From: Thermodesulfobacteriota bacterium
GTDB taxonomy: Bacteria; Desulfobacterota; Desulfobacteria; Desulfobacterales; Desulfosudaceae
Length of the DNA: 64,000 nt
Assembly: GCA_040753795.1 (NCBI GenBank)
Contig: JBFMDX010000004.1
Location: 248,001-312,000, forward strand
Direction of reading: 5' to 3'
The notes under the pieces were generated by a model that ran no database searches, was not told the origin of the DNA, and saw nothing but the letters and a program-made list of their open reading frames with translations. The position numbers and the translations under genes were made by a program. Positions 16,300 through 24,471 of the stretch are shown piece by piece; the stretch's first letter is position 1, and each line of letters starts with the position of its first letter.

Positions 16300-18159
16300 A
16301 TGATGAAGAGGAGATATGACAGAGGAGTCGTTATTAATGTTTTTATATGGTTGCTATTCGCCTGGAGCCATGCCGGAGCCGCCGATACGCCGCCGGACAA
16401 GGCTTCCGCAGGGGAGACAACCTATCATATGACGGATATGGTGGTTTCCGCCACCCGCAGCCAGGTGCCGGAAAACGACGTGGCGACCAACATCTCGGTC
16501 ATCACCCGGGAGGAGATCGCCGCCATGCCGGTAGCCACCGCCGCCGAAGTTCTGCGGTTTGTCCCGGGGGTGTATGTGGAGTCTGCCGGCGGTATCGGCA
16601 GCGAGGCCACGATCCGGATTCAGGGCTCGGATCCGCGGCATGTGGCCGTGTACCAGGACGGGGTGCCGCTCAACCTCCTGGCCAATCCCTTTGCCGATCT
16701 TTCCCTGATACCGGTTGCCGCCATTGACCGGATAGAGGTGTATCAGGGGGCGGCCTCCTCGGCCTGGGGGTCCGCCCTGGGCGGGGTCATCAATATTATC
16801 ACCCGGGAGCCCGCGGCGGATAAGGCCATGTCCGCCGAAGCCCAGGCCTCATACGGCGAGGCGGACACCACCCGGAACTATGCCAGTCTTCAGGGCACAG
16901 TGGACCGCTGGGGATATTTTGTGTCACTGACGCGGGACGCCAGCGACGGGTTTGTCGATAAAAGCGCCTACGAACAGCAGGCCGCCTATGGCAAGGTCAA
17001 CTATACCATCGGCGATACCGGCCGCCTGAATCTGGTCTGCAACTATGATGACGGCCATAAAGAAGATCCCATAATCAACTACCCCGATTTCTGGGATGAC
17101 ATGGAACGGACGCGTGCCTATCAGCGCCTGCTGCTGGAAACCTTTCCGGAAGACACCCTGTCCTTGACCCTGGAGGCCAGGCACCAGGACTTTGACGCCC
17201 TGATCGAAGACGTCTACGCCGATCACCGGGAACCCTTCAGCGATTACCGGGAAGAGAGCTGGGGCGGCAGCGTCCGGGCGACTTACGAACCCGCGGCCTT
17301 TCATACCATGAATCTCGGTTTTGACGGTGACTGGGGACGGTATGACGACCGGAGTTTCTCGGGGGAGTATGATACCGGCAACTGGGCCGTATATGGCAAT
17401 GACACCCTGCGCTGGCGGATGGTATCGATCAATACCGGGCTGCGCTATGACCACAACCAGGACTTCGGTTCAGAGATGAGCCCTTCCCTGGGGCTGGTCT
17501 GCCGGCTGCCGGGCGACCGGGCTCTAATCCGGGCCCAGGCGGCCAGCGGCTTCTCGGCGCCCCCGCCGTCCTGGGTCAACGATCCCTTCGGCGGCAATCC
17601 GGATCTGGATCCCGAGACCGCCATGAATTACCAGTTGGGCGGCGAAATTCAGGCCCTGTCCTGGCTGCGGCTTGAGGTCAACGGCTTCTATTCCAGCGTC
17701 AAGGACCTGATTCAGCCGGACTGGGAGCGGATGCAGTATGTCAATATTGACGAGGTGCTGCGCAAGGGTGCCAGCGGCGGGCTGACGGTGACTGCTTTTT
17801 CGCCATTGCGCCTGTCGTTTTTCGGCACGTTTACCGACGTCCAGGATCAGCAGAACGGCCAGACCGTTACCGATATCCCCCGGGTTCAATACCAGGCGTC
17901 GGCCGTTCATGCCTGGCAATGGCTGACCCAGAGCCTTCACGGTGATTATATTTATTATAATTCCTCCTACCCGGAGACCGAAGACCAGGTTTTTGTCTTT
18001 GATTATCTGGCCCGGGCGCGGCTGCCATGGGGCGGTAAGCTCTGCCGGCCGGAGCTGTTCGGCGCCGTACACAATCTGTTTGACGTCGACTATGTCTATC
18101 GCAGCGTCTGGCCCCAGCCCGGCCGGTGGGTTGAGGCCGGGGTGCGGTTGAACTTTTAG
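16300..18159 (+). CDS. TonB-dependent outer-membrane receptor
   Basis: 619 residues from ATG 16300. A signal peptide (hydrophobic VVINVFIWLLFAW, cleavage near AGA-AD) precedes the plug domain. That domain has a TonB-box-like MVVSATRS, then VTREEIAAMPVATAAEVLRF-type plug sequence, RIQGSDPRHVAVYQDGVPLN, and the LSLIPVAAIDRIEVYQGAASSAWGS block ending in GGVINI. The remainder is a beta-barrel ending in a C-terminal aromatic (..GVRLNF). Such receptors import scarce ligands (siderophores, cobalamin, peptides) using TonB energy. It is followed 7 bases later by a peptide-binding lipoprotein and then by the peptide-maturation genes, so a modified peptide or its metal complex is a plausible ligand (inference). 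An upstream TTG (16270) is an unlikely start. Confidence 0.93.
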   Translation: MMKRRYDRGVVINVFIWLLFAWSHAGAADTPPDKASAGETTYHMTDMVVSATRSQVPENDVATNISVITREEIAAMPVATAAEVLRFVPGVYVESAGGIGSEATIRIQGSDPRHVAVYQDGVPLNLLANPFADLSLIPVAAIDRIEVYQGAASSAWGSALGGVINIITREPAADKAMSAEAQASYGEADTTRNYASLQGTVDRWGYFVSLTRDASDGFVDKSAYEQQAAYGKVNYTIGDTGRLNLVCNYDDGHKEDPIINYPDFWDDMERTRAYQRLLLETFPEDTLSLTLEARHQDFDALIEDVYADHREPFSDYREESWGGSVRATYEPAAFHTMNLGFDGDWGRYDDRSFSGEYDTGNWAVYGNDTLRWRMVSINTGLRYDHNQDFGSEMSPSLGLVCRLPGDRALIRAQAASGFSAPPPSWVNDPFGGNPDLDPETAMNYQLGGEIQALSWLRLEVNGFYSSVKDLIQPDWERMQYVNIDEVLRKGASGGLTVTAFSPLRLSFFGTFTDVQDQQNGQTVTDIPRVQYQASAVHAWQWLTQSLHGDYIYYNSSYPETEDQVFVFDYLARARLPWGGKLCRPELFGAVHNLFDVDYVYRSVWPQPGRWVEAGVRLNF

Positions 18160-18166
18160 GCAAAAC

Positions 18167-19738
18167 ATGAAAATTCCCTTTTGGTTGTTTATCGGGCTGC
18201 TGTCGCTGGCCCTGGTCGTGAGCGCCTGCCGGACAGAAGCGCCGGTGTCTGCCGCGCCCGACCGGGCTCATGCAAATATCCTCCGCTTTGACGTGGCCGC
18301 CCCGCTTGTTTCCATGAATCCGGCTGAAGATAATGCAGCCGGCGCCACCATGATTTTTCCGCTGCTTTACAGCTTCCTGTTTGTGAATGATGTCAATGGC
18401 CGCCTGCAGCCGGACCTGGCCACCTCCTGGGCCTACGACGAGTCGGCCCGGACCTGGACCATACGGTTACGGACCGACGCTTTTTTTCATGATGGTCAGC
18501 CGGTGACGGCAGAAGATGCCCGTTGCTCCCTGCAGGTGATGATCAGCAAGCTTTTACCGAAGGTCATGGCGTCTATAGAAGAGATTTCGATCCCTTCGGC
18601 TCACACCCTTCGTATTCGATTAAACAAATCGTATCCGGACTTCCTCGCAACGATCCAGGACATTCAAGTCCTGCCGGCATCGGAGTTAACTGCGGAAGCC
18701 CGAAGTTTTACTCCTGTCGGGTCCGGCCCGTTTGTTTTTGAGGCGAAAGAGGGGGAGCGCAAAGCCGTTCTGACCGCCAATAAAAACTATTATGCCGGCC
18801 GGCCGGCCCTTGACGGCGTGGAATTTTATTATCAGCCGGATAAGGAAAGGACATGGACCCGACTCCTGGCCGGCGCCACCGACATTGCTCAGGAGATAGC
18901 CCCCAAAAACTATGAGATAACCCGCCAGTATCAGGATCGGTTTTATTTTCATCATAATATGCTGACACATTATGCCATCCTTTTATACAACAGCCATGAC
19001 CCTCTGTTTGCCGATGAACGGATACGCCGCGCACTGAGCCAGGCCATTGACCGTCAGTATATCGTTGACCAAATCCTGAAAGGGTATGGGCGGGTGGCCA
19101 TCGGGCCCATGGGCGTGGATTCACCCTTTCATGCGCCGGGACTGACGCCTCTGGACTATAATCCACGAGAATCCCTGCGGGTGCTGCACGAGGCCGGGTG
19201 GGAAACCGGCGAGGGAGGGGTTCTGGTAAAAAACGGCCGACCGTTCGCTTTTACGCTGCTGATTTCAGCGGAAGCGCAGGTTAAAAAAGCCGTGGCCCGG
19301 TATATTCAGCTCTGTTTTAATGATATCGGCATTCGCATGGATATTCAGGCGTGTCCATGTCAGGAAATCTCCGCCAGTTATTACCGGAACAGCGATTTTC
19401 AGGCCGTCCTGACCGAATTCCCGGGCGCTTACAACAGAACCGAAAATATCATCAGCGGCTGGCTGCCGGATGAAGCAGGCCATAACCTGACCGGAAATTT
19501 TTCCCATCCCGAAGTGACCCGCCTGCTCGAGATGGCCCTGCGGGCCGATGATCCCCGGGCAAAAAAGGAGTATCTGTTTCAGGCTGACGCCCTTCTGGCC
19601 GAACTTCAACCCGGCACGTTTCTTTATCAGCAGACCGCCTTTGACGTCATGTCCAAGCGTTTTTCCCTGTCCGCTCCGTTCTTCCTTTCCAATGAAGGCA
19701 TCTACTGGCTGCGGCTGGCCGCCATACGCTCCAAATAG
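18167..19738 (+). CDS. Family 5 (peptide/nickel-type) solute-binding lipoprotein
   Basis: 523 residues. The lipoprotein signal has lipobox VVSAC with Cys at 21. The mature protein has the SBP family 5 layout: AAPLVSMNPAEDNAAGATM, LQPDLATSWAYDESARTWTIRLR, then FFHDGQPVTAEDARCS, and a middle block RRALSQAIDRQYIVDQILKGYG. Such proteins bind oligopeptides, nickel chelates or similar solutes in the periplasm and normally serve an ABC importer. No permease or ATPase genes are adjacent. It therefore either shares a permease encoded elsewhere or acts as a periplasmic ligand carrier or sensor for the flanking system. It follows the TonB receptor by 7 bases, in one transcription unit. Confidence 0.92.
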   Translation: MKIPFWLFIGLLSLALVVSACRTEAPVSAAPDRAHANILRFDVAAPLVSMNPAEDNAAGATMIFPLLYSFLFVNDVNGRLQPDLATSWAYDESARTWTIRLRTDAFFHDGQPVTAEDARCSLQVMISKLLPKVMASIEEISIPSAHTLRIRLNKSYPDFLATIQDIQVLPASELTAEARSFTPVGSGPFVFEAKEGERKAVLTANKNYYAGRPALDGVEFYYQPDKERTWTRLLAGATDIAQEIAPKNYEITRQYQDRFYFHHNMLTHYAILLYNSHDPLFADERIRRALSQAIDRQYIVDQILKGYGRVAIGPMGVDSPFHAPGLTPLDYNPRESLRVLHEAGWETGEGGVLVKNGRPFAFTLLISAEAQVKKAVARYIQLCFNDIGIRMDIQACPCQEISASYYRNSDFQAVLTEFPGAYNRTENIISGWLPDEAGHNLTGNFSHPEVTRLLEMALRADDPRAKKEYLFQADALLAELQPGTFLYQQTAFDVMSKRFSLSAPFFLSNEGIYWLRLAAIRSK

Positions 19739-19748
19739 TCTCTTTATG

Positions 19749-19807
19749 TGACGGCGTCAAAACGCAAAATCGTTACCATCCGTGACGAACACGCGTTTCC
19801 TCTCACG
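19749..19807 (+). promoter_or_regulatory. Candidate activator-binding palindromes upstream of the sigma-54 promoter
   Basis: A perfect palindrome TGACG-G-CGTCA occurs at 19749-19759. A second inverted pair is CGTGA (19781-19785) / TCACG (19803-19807). They lie about 55-110 bases upstream of the -24 element, the usual range for NtrC-type enhancer sites. Binding is inferred from position and symmetry only. Confidence 0.4.
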
Positions 19808-19860
19808 ATAAGTTTTCAATTTATACCTAACTTTCAAACCGTTGCGACTAATCATCTCTC

Positions 19861-19876
19861 CGGCATCTCCCTTGCT
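19861..19876 (+). promoter_or_regulatory. Sigma-54 (-24/-12) promoter for the small peptide gene
   Basis: CGGCAT-CTCCC-TTGCT matches the consensus TGGCAC-N5-TTGCA with the invariant GG and GC exactly 10 bases apart. The predicted transcript would start near 19887, about 60 bases before the peptide ATG (19949). It sits directly upstream of the peptide gene and downstream of an NtrC-family activator gene, which makes it credible. Confidence 0.6.
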
Positions 19877-19948
19877 ATCTTCCGGGATGATCGATCACCA
19901 GAAGCGTAACACCCGGCAGGACCCAATCAACTTAAAAGGAGAGAGAAA

Positions 19949-20050
19949 ATGAAAATGAGAAAAAAGATGATCGTAATCAGAAAAGGCAATTTCGGTTTCA
20001 GAAAGCAGGGCATGATGTGCTGCAGCTTCAAAGTGTTCTCCCGCAACTAA
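19949..20050 (+). CDS. Small basic Cys-Cys peptide, putative RiPP precursor
   Basis: 33 residues: MKMRKKMIVIRKGNFGFRK, then QGMMCCSFKVFSRN. It has an excellent ribosome site (AAAAGGAGAGAG), ends 70 bases before the maturase ATG, and is preceded by a sigma-54 promoter. It has nine Lys/Arg and no acidic residue, a Cys-Cys pair at 24-25 and aromatic residues at 15, 17, 27 and 30. A tiny ORF with a strong ribosome site immediately before a radical SAM/SPASM gene is the standard arrangement of a ribosomally made, post-translationally modified peptide. I recognise no named precursor family. The Cys pair and nearby Phe/Lys residues are the likely modification sites (inference). No double-Gly leader cleavage motif is seen. 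Confidence 0.7.
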   Translation: MKMRKKMIVIRKGNFGFRKQGMMCCSFKVFSRN

Positions 20051-20120
20051 CCCCTAACCAATGAATCGTTCCCCGGGCATTCCCTGCGAATGTCCGGGGA
20101 GCCCTGCCAAAGGAGCGGCC

Positions 20121-21446
20121 ATGCCGACATACAAACCATCCCGGTTTATCGTTGAGGTTCCCATCAATGACGGCTCTCCCGGAAAACCTTCCCTGGTGGC
20201 CCTTTACCAGACCATTACCCAGTCTTTTATCCTCATGGACAAAGAGGAGTGGGCGGCCATTGTCCAATCACCGGGATCGGAACCGGATCCGGAGACTATT
20301 GCCATGCTTCGCGATGAGGGGCTGCTGGTGGACACAGGCGTGGACGAAGCCGCGGTGTTCGGGTGCTGGCAACAGCAGCAAGTTCATGATTTTTCGAACA
20401 TGACCTCCAAGATCATCGTGACCCGGAAATGCAACAACCGTTGCGTTTACTGCATCATTGACCCTGAGGCAAAGGAGATGAGCCACAAAACCGCCTGGAT
20501 GATGGATGAGTATTATATTCGGACCATGCGCGAACGTCGGCCGTTGCGCGTACGGGACGATTATCTCGGCGGCGAACCCCTGCTGCGGCCGGAGATCATT
20601 CATGCCAGCGCCGCCCGGCGGCATCACTTTTGCCGCCAACATGACATTGACTATGGTTTTACCGTTACCACCAACGGCACCATGCTGACGCCCGCGATTA
20701 TTTCCCGCCTGCTGGACACGGGCCTGAACAATATCCGCGTCAGCCTGGCCGGACCGGCCCGGGTGCATGACCGCCTGCGTCCGTCCAAAACAGGCCGCGG
20801 CACTTATGAAGCTATTATTACCAATCTGCGTACCGTGTCCGGCCTGGTGCCCATCACTATCGAATGCCAGTATGACAGCGGCTGCCGGGATTATGAAACG
20901 TTTCCCGAAATGCTGGACGATTTTGCGCGCTATCATCTGGAAATTGAAAACGTGTATTTTACCCCCATCATTAAAAAAAGGGGAAAAAGCGAGTACAGCT
21001 GTGGCATGGGGGATCCCCGGATCGCCCTGGAACTTCGGAATACCGCTGAAGAATACGGATATGCCAGCGAGCGACAGGCCCCTTCCAGCCTTTGTCGTGC
21101 CGATTTCCGGGCCATGTTTGTGTTCGACACCGATGGTTCGATCATTCCCTGCCCGGGGTTGCAGAACGGTGAGATGGCTTATGGCCATGTGGAACATGGG
21201 GTGAATTTTATAGCCGAATCTCAACTATTGAAGCGCTGCCTGCCCTCCACCTGCCTGGAAAAATGCCCGCTGCTGCCCCTTTGCATGGGCGGCTGCCGGC
21301 TGCAGGCCCTGACCATCGATAATGACTTCGCCGGGGTTGACTGCCAGTATGAAGCCTTGGCGGTGTTTCTGGAAGACTATGTCAGGCACATGGCTGAAAA
21401 GGCCAATGAAGCTGAACCGGAAGCGCTAGCGGAGCATGTCGCCTGA
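20121..21446 (+). CDS. Radical SAM/SPASM peptide maturase
   Basis: 441 residues from ATG 20121, chosen for AAAGGAG 6 bases upstream (an in-frame ATG at 20061 lacks this). An N-terminal stretch of about 100 residues (SRFIVEVP.., ITQSFILMDKEEWAAI.., LRDEGLLV) looks like the small PqqD/RRE-like or truncated recognition domains of peptide maturases. The radical SAM core has CNNRCVYC (Cys near 104, 108 and 111) and LGGEPLLR near 151. The C-terminal SPASM region has IIPCPGLQ, CLPSTCLEKCPLLPLCMGGC and VDC, which should bind auxiliary Fe-S clusters. Such enzymes install thioether, C-C or epimer modifications on short peptides. Neighbours are the 33-residue peptide upstream and an exporter overlapping by one base. 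Confidence 0.9.
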   Translation: MPTYKPSRFIVEVPINDGSPGKPSLVALYQTITQSFILMDKEEWAAIVQSPGSEPDPETIAMLRDEGLLVDTGVDEAAVFGCWQQQQVHDFSNMTSKIIVTRKCNNRCVYCIIDPEAKEMSHKTAWMMDEYYIRTMRERRPLRVRDDYLGGEPLLRPEIIHASAARRHHFCRQHDIDYGFTVTTNGTMLTPAIISRLLDTGLNNIRVSLAGPARVHDRLRPSKTGRGTYEAIITNLRTVSGLVPITIECQYDSGCRDYETFPEMLDDFARYHLEIENVYFTPIIKKRGKSEYSCGMGDPRIALELRNTAEEYGYASERQAPSSLCRADFRAMFVFDTDGSIIPCPGLQNGEMAYGHVEHGVNFIAESQLLKRCLPSTCLEKCPLLPLCMGGCRLQALTIDNDFAGVDCQYEALAVFLEDYVRHMAEKANEAEPEALAEHVA

Positions 21447-22615
21447 TGGAAGATCGTTTGCCGATCGTGTCCCGGCGGATCATTGCCGCCGATCTGTTTT
21501 CCGATGTCGGGAACCAGGTGATCGCACTATTCCTGGTCGATTTGCTGGTATTTAAGGGGGACAACGCCCTATCCAGCCTGGTAGTGCTGTGCCTGGTTCA
21601 TCAATTACCGTCCATTCTCTTAAGCCCTCTGGCCGGCCGGGGAGTGGACCGGCTAGGTCCGGGGAAATGGATGGCCCTGGTCAATCTGGGAAAATGTCTG
21701 CTGGTGGGCGCTCTTTTCCTGGCGACGACCCGTTGGGCTCTGTTTGCCCTATATCTGATGTTTGTCAGCGCTTCGCTTTTTTTTTCCATCGGTCTGTTTT
21801 CCGCTGTTCCTTTATTGATCCCCCGCGAGCGGATTCTCCGCTTTAACGCTATTAATGAGCGGGTGGCCATCGGCGGCGCGCTCCTGTTCCCCTGGCTGAT
21901 CGGCATGTTTCTATCGCGTACCGACAAAACCGCGCCCCTTTCTCTGGCGGTACTGGCCTTTGCCGGTACGATTTCTCTGGTGGCTTCCCTTCCTGATCCT
22001 CGCCGGCATGGCACTTCCACCGGCCGACAGAAGGAAACCGCCAGAGATCTTATACGGGGAAGCAGGCTGCTCCTGGGGAAGAATAGCGGCCTGCCGCTGT
22101 GTTTTATCATGCTGGGACTGGTTGTTTTGTGCGGCGGATTTATTAATCTGGGTATGCCGCTGCTGTTTAAAAACGCCCTCGATGGTAATATCGGCCACTG
22201 GGGGTTTGTTTTGTCGGCTTTTCAGGCCGGCGCATTCCTGGCAACCCTGTTGTTGCCTCATTGTTCGACGATAATGCGCCGGCGGGGTGTGCCGGCCGCG
22301 GGCTTCCTGCTTCTGGGCGCGGCCATGATCATACTGCCTCTGGTTGACGGTTTTATTCAATTGGCCGGTCTCATGACCCTTTTCGGTTTCGGCCTTACCC
22401 TGCTGCAACTGTTCTGGGAAAGTCGGATTCAGCAAAACATTCCCCAAACTGCCATCGGTCGGGTCATGTCGTTGATGTCGACTTTTAAAGGAATCTGCTT
22501 TCTGTGCGCGATTCTGTTCGGGGCGACGATTTCCAGCTTTTGGGGGGTTCAATCGTTTTTGATGATCGGTGCCGTCTTTATGGGATCGGCTTCCTTTGCC
22601 GTTCGACGAATTTGA
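21446..22615 (+). CDS. MFS transporter, probable exporter of the modified peptide
   Basis: 389 residues with about 12 hydrophobic helices and an MFS-type early loop (SPLAGRGVDRLGPGKWMA near 58-75, the equivalent of GxxxDRxGRR). The start ATG overlaps the maturase stop (TGATG), showing translational coupling. It resembles the macrolide-efflux/ENTS-like branch used to export small secreted products. Because it is locked into the maturase operon, export of the mature peptide is the simplest role; this is inference. No protease domain is present, so any leader cleavage needs another enzyme. Confidence 0.88.
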   Translation: MEDRLPIVSRRIIAADLFSDVGNQVIALFLVDLLVFKGDNALSSLVVLCLVHQLPSILLSPLAGRGVDRLGPGKWMALVNLGKCLLVGALFLATTRWALFALYLMFVSASLFFSIGLFSAVPLLIPRERILRFNAINERVAIGGALLFPWLIGMFLSRTDKTAPLSLAVLAFAGTISLVASLPDPRRHGTSTGRQKETARDLIRGSRLLLGKNSGLPLCFIMLGLVVLCGGFINLGMPLLFKNALDGNIGHWGFVLSAFQAGAFLATLLLPHCSTIMRRRGVPAAGFLLLGAAMIILPLVDGFIQLAGLMTLFGFGLTLLQLFWESRIQQNIPQTAIGRVMSLMSTFKGICFLCAILFGATISSFWGVQSFLMIGAVFMGSASFAVRRI

Positions 22616-22673
22616 CACCGGCCGGCTAGTGAATGCCTCCGCCTTTCCATATCAGAGACTAACCGCATTCATC

Positions 22674-22702
22674 TTTACACGATATCTTCGGCCAACTATA
22701 AT
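22674..22702 (+). promoter_or_regulatory. Sigma-70 promoter for the sensor kinase
   Basis: TTTACA (22674-22679), a 17-base spacer, then a perfect TATAAT (22697-22702). The predicted start is at 22709-22711, coinciding with the kinase ATG at 22711, and no Shine-Dalgarno lies between, so the transcript would be leaderless. Confidence 0.6.
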
Positions 22703-22710
22703 CGTCCGGT

Positions 22711-24462
22711 ATGAAAATTCGGACAAAGAAAAAGCTGCTTTATAAGTTTCTCGGTTTTTTTCTGCCGTTTATTATCATTTCCATTACCATTACCGGTTTG
22801 GTTCTGTCGGCGACCAGCTTTAATTTTTTCCAGAAGACCGTCACCCAGGACTACCAGAACATCATCAAAAGCTCGGCCGGCGAGATCCGGCTGTTCATGG
22901 AAAACGCCCGCAACAACCTGGAAAGTCTGGCCCTGGTGATTGCCGCCGCCGGCCTGGACCGCTGGCAGGAAAAAATGGCCCTGACCGGGTTTCTCCACAG
23001 TAATCCTCAGTTCGTTTCCCTGACCCTCTATTCCCTGGACAAGGAGGCGGTTGTGACCACCGTCCTGGCGGGTGACACGCCCCCGCCTGTTCCGGATGAG
23101 CTCCTGTTTGATCAGGCGGTGGCGGGCCGGATCATCATGTCCGGTGTGAGGGTTTCCGGTCAGGATATGCCGATGGTGCACATGGCCATACCCATCCGCC
23201 GTCAGGGAGTGACACGTGAAGTACTCTGGGCGGAACTGAACCTCAAGTCCATCTGGGATGTACTCTCGGGAATCAGCGTGGGACGAAGCGGACAGGTCTA
23301 TATCCTTGATGTGTCGGGACGGACTATCGGCCACCGCCAGATCGACCGGGTGATTAAAGCAACACCGCCGGAAAATCCGGCCATCGTCAACTCCCTGCGG
23401 ACGGCGTCCGGTCCGGTTGAATGGATCGAGAACAACAACGGACAGGAGTATTACAATCTGGGCGTTTATGTGCCCGGCCTGGACTGGATCGTCGTGCTCA
23501 GTCAGCCCCGGCGGGAAATTTTTTCTTATCTTTACCGGAACATCTGGTGGGCGGCGCTACTGACCCTGGGGCTGTGCGCCATGGCCGCTGTTTTCGGCTG
23601 GCGCTGGGTCCGGCGACTGCTGTCGCCGATTCACCGGCTGCATGATCAGGTCCGCGCCATCGGCGGGGGTGAGCTGAACGGAAAGGTGACGATTGATTCG
23701 GAGGACGAAATCGGGGATCTGGGAAGGGCATTCAATGACATGACCGATTCCCTGAAAGCCTATATTGAACGGGAAGTGGAAACCGCCCGGGCGCTGATGC
23801 ACGCCCAGAACCTGGCCGTGCTGGGCACCACATCCAGCAAGGTGACCCATGAGGTGGGCAATTTCCTGAACAATATCGACATGGCCATGTCCGGCTTAAA
23901 GAGTGAGCCCTTGACTCCCCGGGGGGAGAAAATTCTGCAGATCGTCTACCGGGAATCCGGCCGGGTAAAGGCATTTATTCAGCGCTTTCTGCAGTTTGCC
24001 CGAAAACCGGATTTGCGTCTCCAGAAGCGGCCGCTGGCGCCTATTATTCGGGAAGTCATGGACGTTTACCGGCCGCTGGCAACACAGCAGGGCGTCACCA
24101 TTGATCTGGACTGGCCGGAGACACTGCCGCCGGTCAATGTGGATGCCGGCATGCTGGGGCAGGTGTTGAATAACCTGATCAAAAACAGCCTGGATGCCAT
24201 TTCCGGACCGGGAACCATATCCATTGGCGGCGCGGCCGGACCGCGGGAGTTGACGATTTCCGTTACCGATTCCGGGGCGGGGATGGAGGAGTCCGTCCGC
24301 GCCCGGATTTTCGAGCCGTTTTACACCACCAAGGGCGCCGGCGGGACCGGCCTGGGCATGGCCATCGTCAAGACCATTGTCGAATCCCATCGCGGCGTCA
24401 TCGAATGCCACAGCACCGTCGGCCAGGGGACGACGTTTGTGATCCGCCTGCCGCTGTATTAA
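22711..24462 (+). CDS. Membrane sensor histidine kinase (Cache-type sensor, HAMP, HisKA, HATPase)
   Basis: 583 residues. TM1 lies at about 11-32. A periplasmic double-Cache-like sensor follows at about 35-270, with VGRSGQVYILDVSGRTIGH as a Cache signature, then TM2 at about 275-295. HAMP is at about 296-350 (EDEIGDLGRAFNDMTDSL). The phosphoacceptor His is near 380 (KVTHEVGNFLNNI). The ATPase has NNLIKNSLDA, DSGAGM and GGTGLGMAIVK boxes. It is an NtrB/AtoS-like kinase, the class that pairs with sigma-54 activators. It is the only complete kinase in the cassette and probably phosphorylates the NtrC-type protein at 14824. The periplasmic domain could sense the peptide or its loaded binding protein (inference). 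Confidence 0.93.
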   Translation: MKIRTKKKLLYKFLGFFLPFIIISITITGLVLSATSFNFFQKTVTQDYQNIIKSSAGEIRLFMENARNNLESLALVIAAAGLDRWQEKMALTGFLHSNPQFVSLTLYSLDKEAVVTTVLAGDTPPPVPDELLFDQAVAGRIIMSGVRVSGQDMPMVHMAIPIRRQGVTREVLWAELNLKSIWDVLSGISVGRSGQVYILDVSGRTIGHRQIDRVIKATPPENPAIVNSLRTASGPVEWIENNNGQEYYNLGVYVPGLDWIVVLSQPRREIFSYLYRNIWWAALLTLGLCAMAAVFGWRWVRRLLSPIHRLHDQVRAIGGGELNGKVTIDSEDEIGDLGRAFNDMTDSLKAYIEREVETARALMHAQNLAVLGTTSSKVTHEVGNFLNNIDMAMSGLKSEPLTPRGEKILQIVYRESGRVKAFIQRFLQFARKPDLRLQKRPLAPIIREVMDVYRPLATQQGVTIDLDWPETLPPVNVDAGMLGQVLNNLIKNSLDAISGPGTISIGGAAGPRELTISVTDSGAGMEESVRARIFEPFYTTKGAGGTGLGMAIVKTIVESHRGVIECHSTVGQGTTFVIRLPLY

Positions 24463-24471
24463 GAGGAAGGA

